From Hymenobacter sp. DG25A (GTDB taxonomy: Bacteria > Bacteroidota > Bacteroidia > Cytophagales > Hymenobacteraceae), in contig NZ_CP012623.1 of assembly GCF_001280305.1 (NCBI RefSeq), forward strand, positions 2,914,001-2,978,000: a stretch of DNA of 64,000 bases, written 5' to 3'. Positions 43,751 to 55,000 of the stretch are shown here, one piece after another. The first letter of the stretch is position 1, and the number at the start of each line of letters is the position of its first letter. Made by a program: the position numbers and the translations under genes. Below the pieces are notes generated by a model. The model saw only the letters and a program-made list of their open reading frames with translations, was not told the DNA's origin and did no database searches.

Positions 43751-45139
43751 ATGTCTGCCACACCAAAAGCCGCCCAATTTCTTGTTGATTCTGATGCCAA
43801 AGCCTTCGATCTGGAGCACCGGCGCAAGATTCGGTTTAACATTGGCAAGTACAACGCGGCCGTGGAAACCGGACTGGGCTTCTACCAGGACCACGAGTTG
43901 GCGCGGGAGCGGGCATCGTACCTCAAGTCTAAGGTCATCAATAACCTGGACCAGTACCTGCTGGAGTTTGAGCGCAACTTTACCGAGCGCGGCGGCCGCG
44001 TAATCTGGGCGCAGAATGCGGAAGAGGCCCTGCACGAAATCGGCAAAATTATGGCCCGCCGGCACGCACGCACGGTAGTAAAGGCCAAAAGCATGACCAC
44101 AGAGGAAATTCACTTGAACCCCTTCCTGGAAAAGCACGGCATTGAGTCCATTGAAACCGACCTGGGCGAATACATTGTGCAGCTGAATGGCGAGCGGCCC
44201 TACCACATTGTAACGCCGGCCATGCACCTGAGCAAGCAGGACATTGCCAACATTTTCGTGAAGCACCTGGGCATTGCCCCTACCGATGATGCCCAGGAGC
44301 TAGTGCTCACGGCCCGGCGCCTGCTGCGCAACAAGTACACCTCGGCCGAGGTGGGAATTACGGGCGGCAACTTTCTGGTGGCCGATGTGGGCGGCGTGGC
44401 CGTGACGGAGAACGAGGGTAACGCCCGTCTTTCCGCCACCTTCCCGCGTACCCACATTGCCATTGTGGGCATTGAGAAGGTAATTCCCTCTTTGGAAGAC
44501 CTCGACCTATTCTGGCCGCTGCTCAGCACCAGCGGCACCGGCCAGCAGGTAACGGTGTACAATACAGTATACACCGGTCCGCGCCAGCCCCTGGAAAAAG
44601 ACGGCCCCGAGGAAATGTACGTGGTGCTGCTGGACAACGGCCGCACCACCCTGCTGGCCCAGCCCGACAAGCGTGAGGCGCTGAACTGCATCCGCTGCGG
44701 CGCCTGCCTGAACGTGTGCCCAGTGTACAAGAACATTGGCGGGCATACCTACGAAAACACGTATTCCGGCCCCATTGGCTCGGTTATCTCGCCCCACCTT
44801 TCCGGCATGGCCGAGAACAAGCACCTGAGCTTTGCCTCTTCCTTGTGCGGGGCCTGTACCTCGGTGTGCCCGGTGAAAATCCCCATTCACAACCTGCTAC
44901 TCAAAAACCGCCAGCAAAGTGTGGAGGAAGGCCTCTCCGAAAAAGAGGAATCCCGCGCTATTAAACTCTGGATGCGCGCCATGCTGAGCCGCACGCTGTT
45001 TAACCTGCTGCCCATGCGGGCCAAGAACTGGGTGCTGATGCGCCTGCTGAGCCAGGTGGGCTGGAGCAAGCGCCGCGAGCCGCTGCTGGTGGCCGAGAAG
45101 TCATTCAACAAGCTCTGGCGGCAAGGCAAGCGACCATAG
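43751..45139 (+). CDS. lutB: LutB-type lactate oxidation iron-sulfur protein
   Basis: The 462-residue protein matches LutB/LldF: a DUF162-type N-terminal domain (VVKAKSMTTEEIHLNPFLEK, VGITGGNFLVADVGGVAVTE) and two 4Fe-4S clusters, CIRCGACLNVCPVYK and CGACTSVCPVKIP. LutB works with LutA and LutC to oxidise L-lactate. Neither partner is adjacent here; they must be elsewhere or another partner is used. A terminator follows. Confidence 0.93.
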   Translation: MSATPKAAQFLVDSDAKAFDLEHRRKIRFNIGKYNAAVETGLGFYQDHELARERASYLKSKVINNLDQYLLEFERNFTERGGRVIWAQNAEEALHEIGKIMARRHARTVVKAKSMTTEEIHLNPFLEKHGIESIETDLGEYIVQLNGERPYHIVTPAMHLSKQDIANIFVKHLGIAPTDDAQELVLTARRLLRNKYTSAEVGITGGNFLVADVGGVAVTENEGNARLSATFPRTHIAIVGIEKVIPSLEDLDLFWPLLSTSGTGQQVTVYNTVYTGPRQPLEKDGPEEMYVVLLDNGRTTLLAQPDKREALNCIRCGACLNVCPVYKNIGGHTYENTYSGPIGSVISPHLSGMAENKHLSFASSLCGACTSVCPVKIPIHNLLLKNRQQSVEEGLSEKEESRAIKLWMRAMLSRTLFNLLPMRAKNWVLMRLLSQVGWSKRREPLLVAEKSFNKLWRQGKRP

Positions 45140-45168
45140 GGCGGTACTCTTTTCTTGTGCTATATCGG

Positions 45169-45206
45169 CAGCCGGCTATCCTGATCAGGATGGCCGGCTG
45201 TTTTTT
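45169..45206 (+). terminator. Terminator after lutB
   Basis: Stem CAGCCGGC / GCCGGCTG, with further pairing at ATCCTGATCAGGAT inside the loop, followed by six Ts. It is Rho-independent. Confidence 0.88.
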
Positions 45207-45492
45207 CCTGACTATCTGTAAGCCTGTTCTTGCTACTCTGGTATGAGGCCAATAATGCAGGGCCTGACTGCTGTGCTGGCCGGGTGCTCGAAAGACCAGT
45301 TAAGCTAAGCCGCCCATTTACTGGAGGAGCCGGATTTTGGGCAAAATATTCCTAATTAGACAAAGTATTATTCTAAATCAAGTGTAATTAAAAATAAAAA
45401 TAGTTATTTTTATATAAAGGCTGCTGAGTGGCCCGAAGTGCCGGGCTGGCGGTGGGTAGTGTAGTGGATAGGACCTCTAAAGCGTATAGGCC
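45207..45492. other. Spacer upstream of the 1000-residue T9SS gene
   Basis: Between the lutB terminator and the T9SS gene the DNA is markedly AT-rich at 45341-45420 and contains no open frame. Neither promoter box with the right spacing was found. Regulatory sequence for the T9SS gene is likely here. Confidence 0.4.
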
Positions 45493-48400
45493 ATGCAACT
45501 TTTTACATCCCGTATCGCAGACTGTGGCAGCAGTAGTACTCCGGAAGGAGTAGCCACGTTATCCTCCTCCCGCTCCGGCGCTTCTGTCAGGAAGCAAATG
45601 GTTTTTCCACTTAGCCGCCTGTTGTTTTTACTGGTCCTTGCCACCAGCCTTTTAGGCACTGGCCAGCGCGTATCTGCGCAAAACCCTGTTTTTGGTCCTT
45701 ATGGATTTGAAGCAGCGAGTGGCCAGGTAAGTTATGCGTTGGTTAGCGGCACTACTATTGGCACTAAATCCAATAACTACATAACCGGCGCGGTAGCCCG
45801 CACGGGGAGCGGTTTTGCCAGTATTCAGGCCCAAACCAACTTTGCCGATGGCTACCTTTTTATCTCGCTTAGTAGCTTGCAGGCCAATGTGCCATACGTT
45901 GTATATGGTTATACCACAGTGGGGGTAGCTGGCAATAGTAATCTGAGACCGGGGGTATTAGAGGCCTATCTGGTACCCAGTACGGCTTCCCGGCCCACAA
46001 CTTCCCCTTTAGCCTCCTTCACCGTGTCAGAAGCTGTGGCAGGATATAGGCCATTCACCTTATCGTTTACTCCTACCTCGGCCACCAACACCGTTATTGC
46101 CATCAGAATGCTGATTCCAAGTGGATCAGGCAATAACAACTCTTTCCTTTCTCTGGATGATATAACGGTAGCCACTTGTGGCGGCATTCCCACGCTGACG
46201 CTGACCCAGACGCAGTATTGTGCCAACAGTTCAAGCTTTGCCCTGACTGGCGGGAGTCCGGCCGGTGGCACGTATGCAGTCAATGGCACCACGGCCACCA
46301 ACTTCGATCCTGCAGCCCGGGGGGTAGGTACATATAGCATCACGTATACTACGGTATGCGGCACCAGCCTTGCGCAAACCATTACCGTCAATGCCCTCCC
46401 AACGCTTACCCTCCCGCAAACGCAGTATTGCGCCAACAATTTCCCCTTCACGCTCTCCGGTGGGGCACCGGCAGGCGGCACCTATACGGTGGATGGCGTA
46501 ACGGCTACCACCTTTACCCCCTCCGCCAGCAACGTGGGCACCCATACGGTGGTGTACAATACCCCGTGCGATAACAGCACCTCCCAAACCTTTACCGTCA
46601 TTGCGCTGCCTACTCTCGGTAGTTTAGGGTCTATCTGCGAAGGAGATTCCAAGACGCTTTCGGAGGGGAAACCAGCGGGCGGCATTTATTCCGGAACCGG
46701 GGTTGCCATACAATCGGGGAGCACCTACGCGTTTAATGCCAATGGCACTTTGGCACCCGGCGACTACACCATCACTTACACCACCGAGTGCGGCAGTGCT
46801 TCGCAAACCATCACCATTACTCCAGACCCGAAGTTCACGCAGAGCTTTTTGGCGGTTTGCGCCGGCTCTACCCTTGATTTGAAGCCCTATGTTATCCCGG
46901 CCGGCGGTACCTTTTCCGGGCCTGGCGTGAGTTCAGTTGGTATATTTAATCCGAGTGGGCTTGATGGGACCGGCCCATTTACCATTACTTACACCACCAT
47001 TTGTGGTAGTATCTCTGTTGATCTGAACGTAAGTGGTGCTTCTACCTGGCAGGGCACTGCCTCAAACGACTGGACTGATCCGGCTAACTGGTCAAGCTGC
47101 GTTCCTTCCAGCACCATTAGTGCTACTATTCCGGCTTCTGCGTCCAATTACCCAGTTATTCCAGATGGCACTACCGTGGCGGTGCGCAGCCTTACGGTGG
47201 CCGGTAACTGGCAACCCTCCTCAGGCAATATCGATATCTACGGCGACCTGATTATTTCCGGCCCCGGCATATTTAAACATAGCGGAGGCACAGTTACCCT
47301 GCGTGGCAGCAGTCAGATTGTGGGAGTGGCCACATTCAATAACCTGACGATAGCAACCATTGGCACCACCACTCTGAATGGCAACATCATTGTAAACGGC
47401 ACCCTTAATATGGTGAGTGGCGTGCTGAACACCGGCACGCTAAATTCACTGGCTGATTTCCGGGTAGACCTGGGCACTACCGGCACCATTGTAGAATCTG
47501 AAACCAGCTATGTAGTGGCGCGCGTACGGGCTACCCGCACCATTACGGCCTTGGGCGTGCAAAACTTCGGGGGCATTGGTTTAGCACTCGGGTTAACGGC
47601 GGGCACCACGCCCGGCACTGTGGTAGTGGACCGGATATCGGGCCCCGGCACTGCCCAAAGCGGCGAAGGCAACAGCACCAGTATCCTGCGCTACTTTAAT
47701 GTGACACCCCTTACAGCTCCAACTGCTGATTTTACGCTGGCAGGTACTATTAATTACCGCCAGGCAGAGTTGAACGGCATTCAGGAAAGCAACCTCAAGG
47801 CCTTCCGGTCCGCAGATGGCGGCATCCCGTGGACCCCACTGGAAAGCAAAGTAAATCCGGCCGCTAATCTGGTGGACTTTTCGAACCTGGTAGCGCTGGG
47901 GCGCCTCACGCTCGGCGACCTGACCAACCCGCTGCCCGTCTCTTTGGTGGCCTTTGAGGCGAAGAGCATGAATCAGGCAGTACACCTAACATGGAGTACC
48001 GCTACAGAGGCAAATAACCGTGGTTTTGGGGTGGAAGTAGCCGCCCAGGGCTCTACTGACTTCCAGGAGCTGGCTTTCGTGCCGTCGTGGGTGGGCAGCA
48101 GCACCACGCTGCAATCTTACGCCTACACTGATGCCACGCCGCGGGTTGCTGGCATTTACTTCTACCGCCTGCGCCAGGTAGATAATGATGGAGCCACTTC
48201 CTACAGCCCGGTACGTTCCGTCACGATAAGCCGTGGAGCAAACAGCGCCAAGGCCTACCCCAACCCCTTTAGTAACTCCTTCACGGTAGAGTTGCCCGCG
48301 CAATTGCGGCAACAGCCCGTCACGCTGGTGTTGCATGATGCGCTGGGCAGGGAAGTGTACCGCTCCGGTAAGGCCGACTCCACCAATAGCGGGCTGCTGA

Positions 48401-48495
48401 TCATTACCCCCCATACACGCACGCCGGGGGTGTATATACTGAGCATCCTTACTGCAAACCAGCCGGTACAGCGCATAAGGTTAGTGCAGGAATAA
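45493..48495 (+). CDS. T9SS cargo protein with four Cys-paired repeats
   Basis: The 1000-residue secreted protein has, in order: a signal region (hydrophobic core RLLFLLVLATSLLG after a 35-residue extension), an N-terminal jelly-roll-like domain ending FLSLDDITVATCGG, and four ~71-residue repeats (about residues 231-515). Each repeat has an early Cys, a GGTY/GGIYSG turn and a late Cys. A TWQGTASNDWTDPANW domain with beta-helix-like strands, an FN3-like segment (VHLTWSTATEANNRGFGVEV) and a type A sorting domain (YPNPF near 918 to the end) follow. An internal ATG at 45598 gives a more usual signal peptide and may be the true start. It is a paralogue of the next gene. Confidence 0.9.
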   Translation: MQLFTSRIADCGSSSTPEGVATLSSSRSGASVRKQMVFPLSRLLFLLVLATSLLGTGQRVSAQNPVFGPYGFEAASGQVSYALVSGTTIGTKSNNYITGAVARTGSGFASIQAQTNFADGYLFISLSSLQANVPYVVYGYTTVGVAGNSNLRPGVLEAYLVPSTASRPTTSPLASFTVSEAVAGYRPFTLSFTPTSATNTVIAIRMLIPSGSGNNNSFLSLDDITVATCGGIPTLTLTQTQYCANSSSFALTGGSPAGGTYAVNGTTATNFDPAARGVGTYSITYTTVCGTSLAQTITVNALPTLTLPQTQYCANNFPFTLSGGAPAGGTYTVDGVTATTFTPSASNVGTHTVVYNTPCDNSTSQTFTVIALPTLGSLGSICEGDSKTLSEGKPAGGIYSGTGVAIQSGSTYAFNANGTLAPGDYTITYTTECGSASQTITITPDPKFTQSFLAVCAGSTLDLKPYVIPAGGTFSGPGVSSVGIFNPSGLDGTGPFTITYTTICGSISVDLNVSGASTWQGTASNDWTDPANWSSCVPSSTISATIPASASNYPVIPDGTTVAVRSLTVAGNWQPSSGNIDIYGDLIISGPGIFKHSGGTVTLRGSSQIVGVATFNNLTIATIGTTTLNGNIIVNGTLNMVSGVLNTGTLNSLADFRVDLGTTGTIVESETSYVVARVRATRTITALGVQNFGGIGLALGLTAGTTPGTVVVDRISGPGTAQSGEGNSTSILRYFNVTPLTAPTADFTLAGTINYRQAELNGIQESNLKAFRSADGGIPWTPLESKVNPAANLVDFSNLVALGRLTLGDLTNPLPVSLVAFEAKSMNQAVHLTWSTATEANNRGFGVEVAAQGSTDFQELAFVPSWVGSSTTLQSYAYTDATPRVAGIYFYRLRQVDNDGATSYSPVRSVTISRGANSAKAYPNPFSNSFTVELPAQLRQQPVTLVLHDALGREVYRSGKADSTNSGLLIITPHTRTPGVYILSILTANQPVQRIRLVQE

Positions 48496-49064
48496 ACAGC
48501 AGGTTACTGCTGAGGCGGGCCTTCCTCACACGAGGGGACGGGGTGTGAAGCAGTTCATACCCCGCCCCCTCGTGTGGTTTGTGTGCGCTGCAGTTTTCTG
48601 GGGTCCATGTCAGGCTTAAGTAAAGCGGAAAAGGGCGCAGGGTAAACGCTAAGGGTAGCAAGGTCTACAGAGTTGCCAAGGCGCCGGTATTCTCCTTTAG
48701 CAGGATGGGCAGTTTTGACACGTTCTCATCAGAAAGTTCTTAACCTCCTGCTTAACTACCAGATACAGCACAAGCAGGCTGACAAATTATATAATATATT
48801 ACTTTTTCAAGTGAACTATTCACAGGGAAGCTTCTCTACTGGAAGATATATGAAATTACCCTCTCATGTATATCCTTATAAATTTCATAATAATTATTCC
48901 AAGTACAATTCAAATTGAAGAATGATAATTTATTATAAAAAAATATGAACGTTATCATAGGTTAATCAAAAACAATCTTCTAATATTATTACTGAAAAGG
49001 TTACAAAGCTGCCAGTTATTCTTCTTAAAAGGAAATTTCTTACCGGTTATATACTACATACATC
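48496..49064. other. Long AT-rich spacer between the two T9SS genes
   Basis: This 569-bp region holds a hairpin at 48527-48576 (arms CACACGAGGGGACGGGGT and complement), probably the end of the first T9SS transcript. A very AT-rich stretch (48780-49040), far below the GC of its surroundings, follows. An 81-codon frame at 48673-48918 has no protein-like features and is not called. No consensus promoter was found; the AT-rich part may hold regulatory sites for the giant gene. Confidence 0.5.
48527..48576 (+). terminator. Hairpin after the 1000-residue T9SS gene
   Basis: Arms of 18 bp (48527-48544 and 48559-48576) form a strong stem 31 bases after the stop. The T run is short (TTTG), so it may be an mRNA 3' end structure more than an efficient terminator. 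Confidence 0.6.
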
Positions 49065-52000
49065 ATGCAACACATTCTACTTACTACCACTATTCCCTCT
49101 GCACCAAGGGAAAGGGGACCTGTACGCAGCCTACTTTCCGGGCTTCTTCAGGATGGCTGCGCTACTATGTGGCGAGGCGTATTCCTGCTCAGCATTCTCC
49201 TGCTGAGCAGCAGCCTCAACAGCCTGGGCCAGGTCTTTTATCAATCGGGTTTTGAAGGAGGCGACTGTCCGGCTACAAATCCAGTAGAGAATGACCCTTT
49301 CGACCCAGTCTTTACTTATGACAAGGCAGTGGGCACCACTATTGGGCGAGTAGCAAAAGACACTCGGCAGGGTTATAACATAGTGCCTAGAACTGGCTGT
49401 TTTGCTGGACTAATTACCAATGAGGGCACTAATACTCAAACGTACGATGGGTCCATTATTACCCAACTTATCACTTTTGAGCCGGGCTATAATTACAAAA
49501 TAGAGGTTTTCGCCAAGGTATCTACTACTGCCAACAGCACGCCAAAGCCTGGCTCTTTACGCATTATGGGGATACCTAGCAGCTTGGCCCCTACTAATTC
49601 TAATGCCACCAATAGCGCTTCAAGAGTAATTTATGAGCCATCTGGCACAACCAGCTCTTTCGTTCCGAACAACGTCCTGACTAACACTTATACCTCTTAC
49701 TCAGGAACGTTTTCCGTAACGGCTACAACGCAGTATTACATTGCCTTTAAGTTGCAAAGCCCCAGTGTAACCACAGGAGCCCAGGCTAAGGACTTTATGA
49801 TTATTGATGATATCAATATATCGTCCTGTCCAACTACTACCCTGGCGGCACAACCTACCGTTTGCTCCACATTTGCCCCATTTGCCCTGACAGGAGGCCT
49901 TCCACTAGGTGGGGTTTATTCCGGTACTGGTGTCACTACGCCGGCTCAGAATGGTACAGCTAACTACCAGTTCAATCCGGCTTTAGCCGGTATAGGTACT
50001 CATACTATTACTTATACGGCTCCCAATGCACCAAAATCACAGGGCAGTGCTAGTTGCCCGCTATCGGCTTATACTGCTACCCGTCCTCTTGTAGTTACTG
50101 CTCCTACAACGCTGGGTGCATTGGCTCCGGTTTGTAGGGATGCGGCGGCAGTTGCGTTAACCACTGGCGCTCCTGCTGGTGGAGTATATTCAGGAACCGG
50201 TGTTTCCTTAGTAAATGGCAGCTATTGGTTTACACCAGGTACAGCCGGGGTAGGCACCCATACTATTACCTATGCAGTAAATGGGTGCACTGCTTCGCAA
50301 AGCATCACTGTTAAAACCACAACACTGGTCTCATTCGCCAGTGTGTGTGTTAATGCAAGCCCATTTGTACTAGGTGGCGGAAGCCCGGAGGGTGGCGTGT
50401 ACTCTGGTCCCGGGGTTTCTCTGGTTGATGGGAAATACCAATTTGATCCAGCGGCAGCTGGGGTCGGCATTAAATCTATTTTATATACCGCCGATGGCTG
50501 TTCCGCATCTAAGAACATCACGGTTATTGCAACGCCGACACTAGCCGCCTTTGATGCTATTTGTGAGGGTACCAGCTTAACGCTCTCCGGTGGATTACCT
50601 GTGGGAGGTAGTTATGCCAGCCCTACGGCAGGAGCCATCACACAGTCCTCAACCGGAGCCTACCTATTCAATGCCGCTAAAACTCTGGCACCTGGTGAAT
50701 ATGAAGTCACTTACACGACGAATTGTGGGACAAGTGCTTCGCAGATTATTAAAATAACCGCCCTTCCCACTCTCACAGCATTTTCTGAAGTGTGCTTAGA
50801 TGCCCCGGCTTTTGCCTTAAGTGGTGGGGCACCCACCGGAGGCGTGTACTCGGGTAAGGGCGTCTTGTTGGTTGATGGCAGCTACCAGTTTACTCCCGCT
50901 ATGGCCGGGGTGGGCACCCATACTATTACCTACACAGTTAATGGCTGCTCAACGACCAGCACTATCCTAGTAAAAGCCCTTCCCACTCTCACAGCATTTT
51001 CTGAAGTGTGCTTAGATGCCCCGGCTTTTGCCTTAAGTGGTGGGGCACCCACCGGAGGCGTGTACTCGGGTAAGGGCGTCTTGTTGGTTGATGGCAGCTA
51101 CCAGTTTACTCCCGCTATGGCCGGGGTAGGCACCCATACTATTACCTACATGGTCAACGGCTGCTCAGCGACCCAAGGTCTGACAGTAAAGAAAACGGCT
51201 CTCCCCGCCTATGGTGCGCGCTGTGTTAATACCGCTGCTTTCAACTTAACGACTGGTACCCCAGCCGGCGGCGTGTACTCCGGCCTTGGCGTCACCACAC
51301 CTGAGCAGAATGGTACCAGCTATTACAAGTTTGATCCGGCCACGGCCGGGGTGGGTACTCACACCATTACCTACACAGCTAATGGCTGCTCCACTTCGGG
51401 AGATATAGTTATAAAGCCGGCTCCGACATTAGCTCCCTTCAGTGCCGTGTGCATCGATGCACCGGCCTTCAACCTGACCGGTGGCCTGCCCGAAGGCGGC
51501 GTGTACTCGGGTACAGGGGTGACCACGCCTGAACAGAACGGCACCAGCTACTATCAGTTCGACCCCAGCACAGCAACGGCAGCAGGCACCCGAACCATTA
51601 CCTATTCAGTCAACGGCTGCTCAGCGACCCAAGGTCTGACAGTAAAGAAAACGGCTCTCCCCGCCTATGGTGCGCGCTGTGTTAATACCGCTGCTTTCAA
51701 CTTAACGACTGGTACCCCAGCCGGCGGCGTGTACTCCGGCCTTGGCGTCACCACACCTGAGCAGAATGGTACCAGCTATTACAAGTTTGATCCGGCCACG
51801 GCCGGGGTGGGTACTCACACCATTACCTACACAGCTAATGGCTGCTCCACTTCGGGAGATATAGTTATAAAGCCGGCTCCGACATTAGCTCCCTTCAGTG
51901 CCGTGTGCATCGATGCACCGGCCTTCAACCTGACCGGTGGCCTGCCCGAAGGCGGCGTGTACTCGGGTACAGGGGTGACCACGCCTGAACAGAACGGCAC

Positions 52001-55000
52001 CAGCTACTATCAGTTCGACCCCAGCACAGCAACGGCAGCAGGCACCCGAACCATTACCTATTCAGTCAACGGCTGCTCGGCGACCCAAAGCCTGGTTGTA
52101 AAAGCATTACCGACGCTTTCAGCCTTCAATGCTGTATGCGCGAATGCGGCGGCTATTAACTTAACGACTGGCACGCCAGCCGGCGGGGTGTATTCAGGTA
52201 CGGGGGTGACCACGCCCGCGCAGAACGGCACCAGTTACTATCAGTTTAACCCGGCCACGACCGGGGTGGGCACTTACACCATTACCTACTCAGCCAATGG
52301 CTGCTCCACTTCGCGAGATATTGTTGTGAAAGAGCCGCCTACATTCGCGCTCCTTACCGATGTTTGCGTGAATGCAGCAGCATTTACTTTAACCGGCGGT
52401 CTGCCGGAAGGGGGTGTCTACTCGGCTGCCAAAGGCGTGTCGCTGGTAAATGGAGTCTACCTGTTTAACCCGGCCACGGCCGGGGTGGGTACCCACACCA
52501 TTACCTATTCAGTCAACGGCTGCTCGGCGACCCAAAGCCTGGTTGTAAAAGCATTACCGACGCTTTCAGCCTTCAATGCTGTATGCGCGAATGCGGCGGC
52601 TATTAACTTAACGACTGGCACGCCAGCCGGCGGGGTGTATTCAGGTACGGGGGTGACCACGCCCGCGCAGAACGGCACCAGTTACTATCAGTTTAACCCG
52701 GCCACGACCGGGGTGGGCACTTACACCATTACCTACACGGCCAACGGCTGCTCCACTTCCAACTCCATTACCGTCAAGGATATTTCGCTGGCGGCTTTCC
52801 CGGATGTGTGCGCTAATGAAAATGCATTTACCTTGACCGGTGGCCTACCAGCCGGCGGTATCTACTCCGGACCGGGCGTATCGGCTATTGGCAGCAGCGG
52901 CAAATACCTCTTTACCCCCTCTGCTAACTTAGTAGGCAAGACCAACCTTATTACCTATACCATAAATGGCTGCTCCATTTCCCAGCCTATTACGGTAAAG
53001 CCGGCGCCTACTTTAGCTGCCTTTGCTCCCATCTGTCAAGGCACTTCGCTGACGTTGTCCGGTGGCGGACCAGCAGGCGGGGTATATAGCAGCCCCACGG
53101 CCGGGGCCGTAACGCAGCCCACGGCCGGCACCTATGTGTTTAATGCCGCCAAAACGCTGGCCGCCGGCACTTATCAGATTACTTATCAGGCAACGAATGG
53201 GTGCGCTGTCTCGCAGACGATTACCATTATTGCTACGCCTACCCTGGCGGCGCTGGGCACCATGTGCCAGAGTGATGCCGCCATTGCCCTGACCGGTGGC
53301 GCACCGGCCGGTGGTGCGTATTCCGGGCCCGGCGTGACCTCTTCTACCCTGAATGGGGTAACCACTTACCAGTTTAGCCCCTCGGCGGCCGGTTCAGGCG
53401 TCCATACCATTTCCTATACCACCAGCTGCGGCCTGGCTACCCGCCCCCTAACGGTTATTGCTACGCCTACGCTGGCTCCATTTGCGAAGCCCGTTTGCAT
53501 CAATGGCACGCTCGCTCTCACGGGGGCTAGCCCAGGTGGCGGCACCTGGTCAGGACCGGGGGTTACGGGCTCCACCTTCAGCGCGGCGGCCGCCTTGCAG
53601 ACTGGCGACGGGCCGTTTATCATTACTTACACCACCGGCTGCGGCAGCGTCTCTCAGCCACTGGTGGTTACCAATACCACTACCTGGACGGGCGCTGTTT
53701 CCAACAACTGGTTTGATGCCCGTAACTGGACTGCCTGTGTGCCCGATCCTGTCATTAATGGTATTGTGCCGGTACCTAGTGACACCCGCCCCTATCCGGT
53801 TATTAGCGGGGGCACCGGGGAAGTTCTAACCCTCACAGTGAGCGGCAAGTGGACGCTGCCCGGCGGTAACCTGGACCTGTACGGGAATTTTGATACCAGC
53901 GGCAACGGCACCTTTGAGCAGAAAGCGGGCACCTTTACCTTAAAAGGCCTTAACCAGGCTATTGCCGGCGCCACGTTCTATAATCTCACCTCTGCTACGA
54001 ACGGTATTAAAACCCTTACTGGCAATGTGGGCGTGACTAACCTGCTGAACATGCAGATGGGTGTGATGGAGACATCCTCCAGCTACATGGCTGACCTAGG
54101 TACCACTGGCAGCATTAGTGAAACCGATGCCAGTTACGTTCTCGGCCGGGTAAGGTCTATCCGTACCGTTCCGGCTTCGGGCACGCAGGCATTTGGCAAT
54201 ATTGGCTTGTCGCTGGCGGTTAATTCTGGTCTGTCGCCGGGGAATACTACTGTGCTGCGGGTAACCGGGCCAAATACGGCACAAAGTGGCCTGCCGGGCA
54301 GTACCAGTATCCTGCGCTACTTTGATGTTTCGGCTACGGGTGGGAATTTAACCTCTCCCCCGATGGATATGACCGCCACGTTTGCTTACCGGGAAGCGGA
54401 GCTGAACGGTATTGCGGAAGCCAACCTGATGCTGTTCCGCTCCGTCAACAATGGTCTGAGCTGGGGCCAGGTCTATGGCACAGTATCGGAAGCCGGCAAC
54501 AACTTTGCCGGGGCCCGCCTGACGAGCCTGGGGCGCCTGACGCTGGGCAACAGAGAATTACCGCTGCCGGTTTCGCTTATGTCCTTCTCGGCCAAGCGCC
54601 AGCAGCAGACTACGCTGCTCAACTGGAGCACGGCCAGCGAGAAAAACAACGACGGATTCTCGGTAGAAACTTCCCACAACGGCGTGAGTTTCCAGGCCAT
54701 TGGCTTTGTAAAGTCTCTGTCCGGCAACTCGCAAACGGTACAGAACTACTCCTTTATTGACCGGGCCAACCGGCCGGCCGGCGTGCAGTACTACCGCCTG
54801 CAACAGGTAGATCTGGATGGCAAAGCAGGCTACAGCCCCGTGCAAACGGTGGTGGTGCAGGCAGGCGGCATGCAGATGTCGGCTTATCCTAACCCATTCC
54901 ATAGCACGCTGACCGTAGATGTAAGCCTGGTAGCCGCTTCTCCCATTACCATCGTTATGCACGATGCGCTGGGCCGGGAAGTGTACCGCTCGTCTACCAG

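Noticed and set aside
48673..48918. 81-codon frame in the spacer between the T9SS genes
   Set aside because: No domain, signal or conserved feature; AT-rich non-coding composition.
49832..53680. Regular repeats that resemble a CRISPR array or satellite
   Set aside because: The period (~216-228 bp) is a multiple of three, stays in frame and encodes protein repeats; no short spacers.
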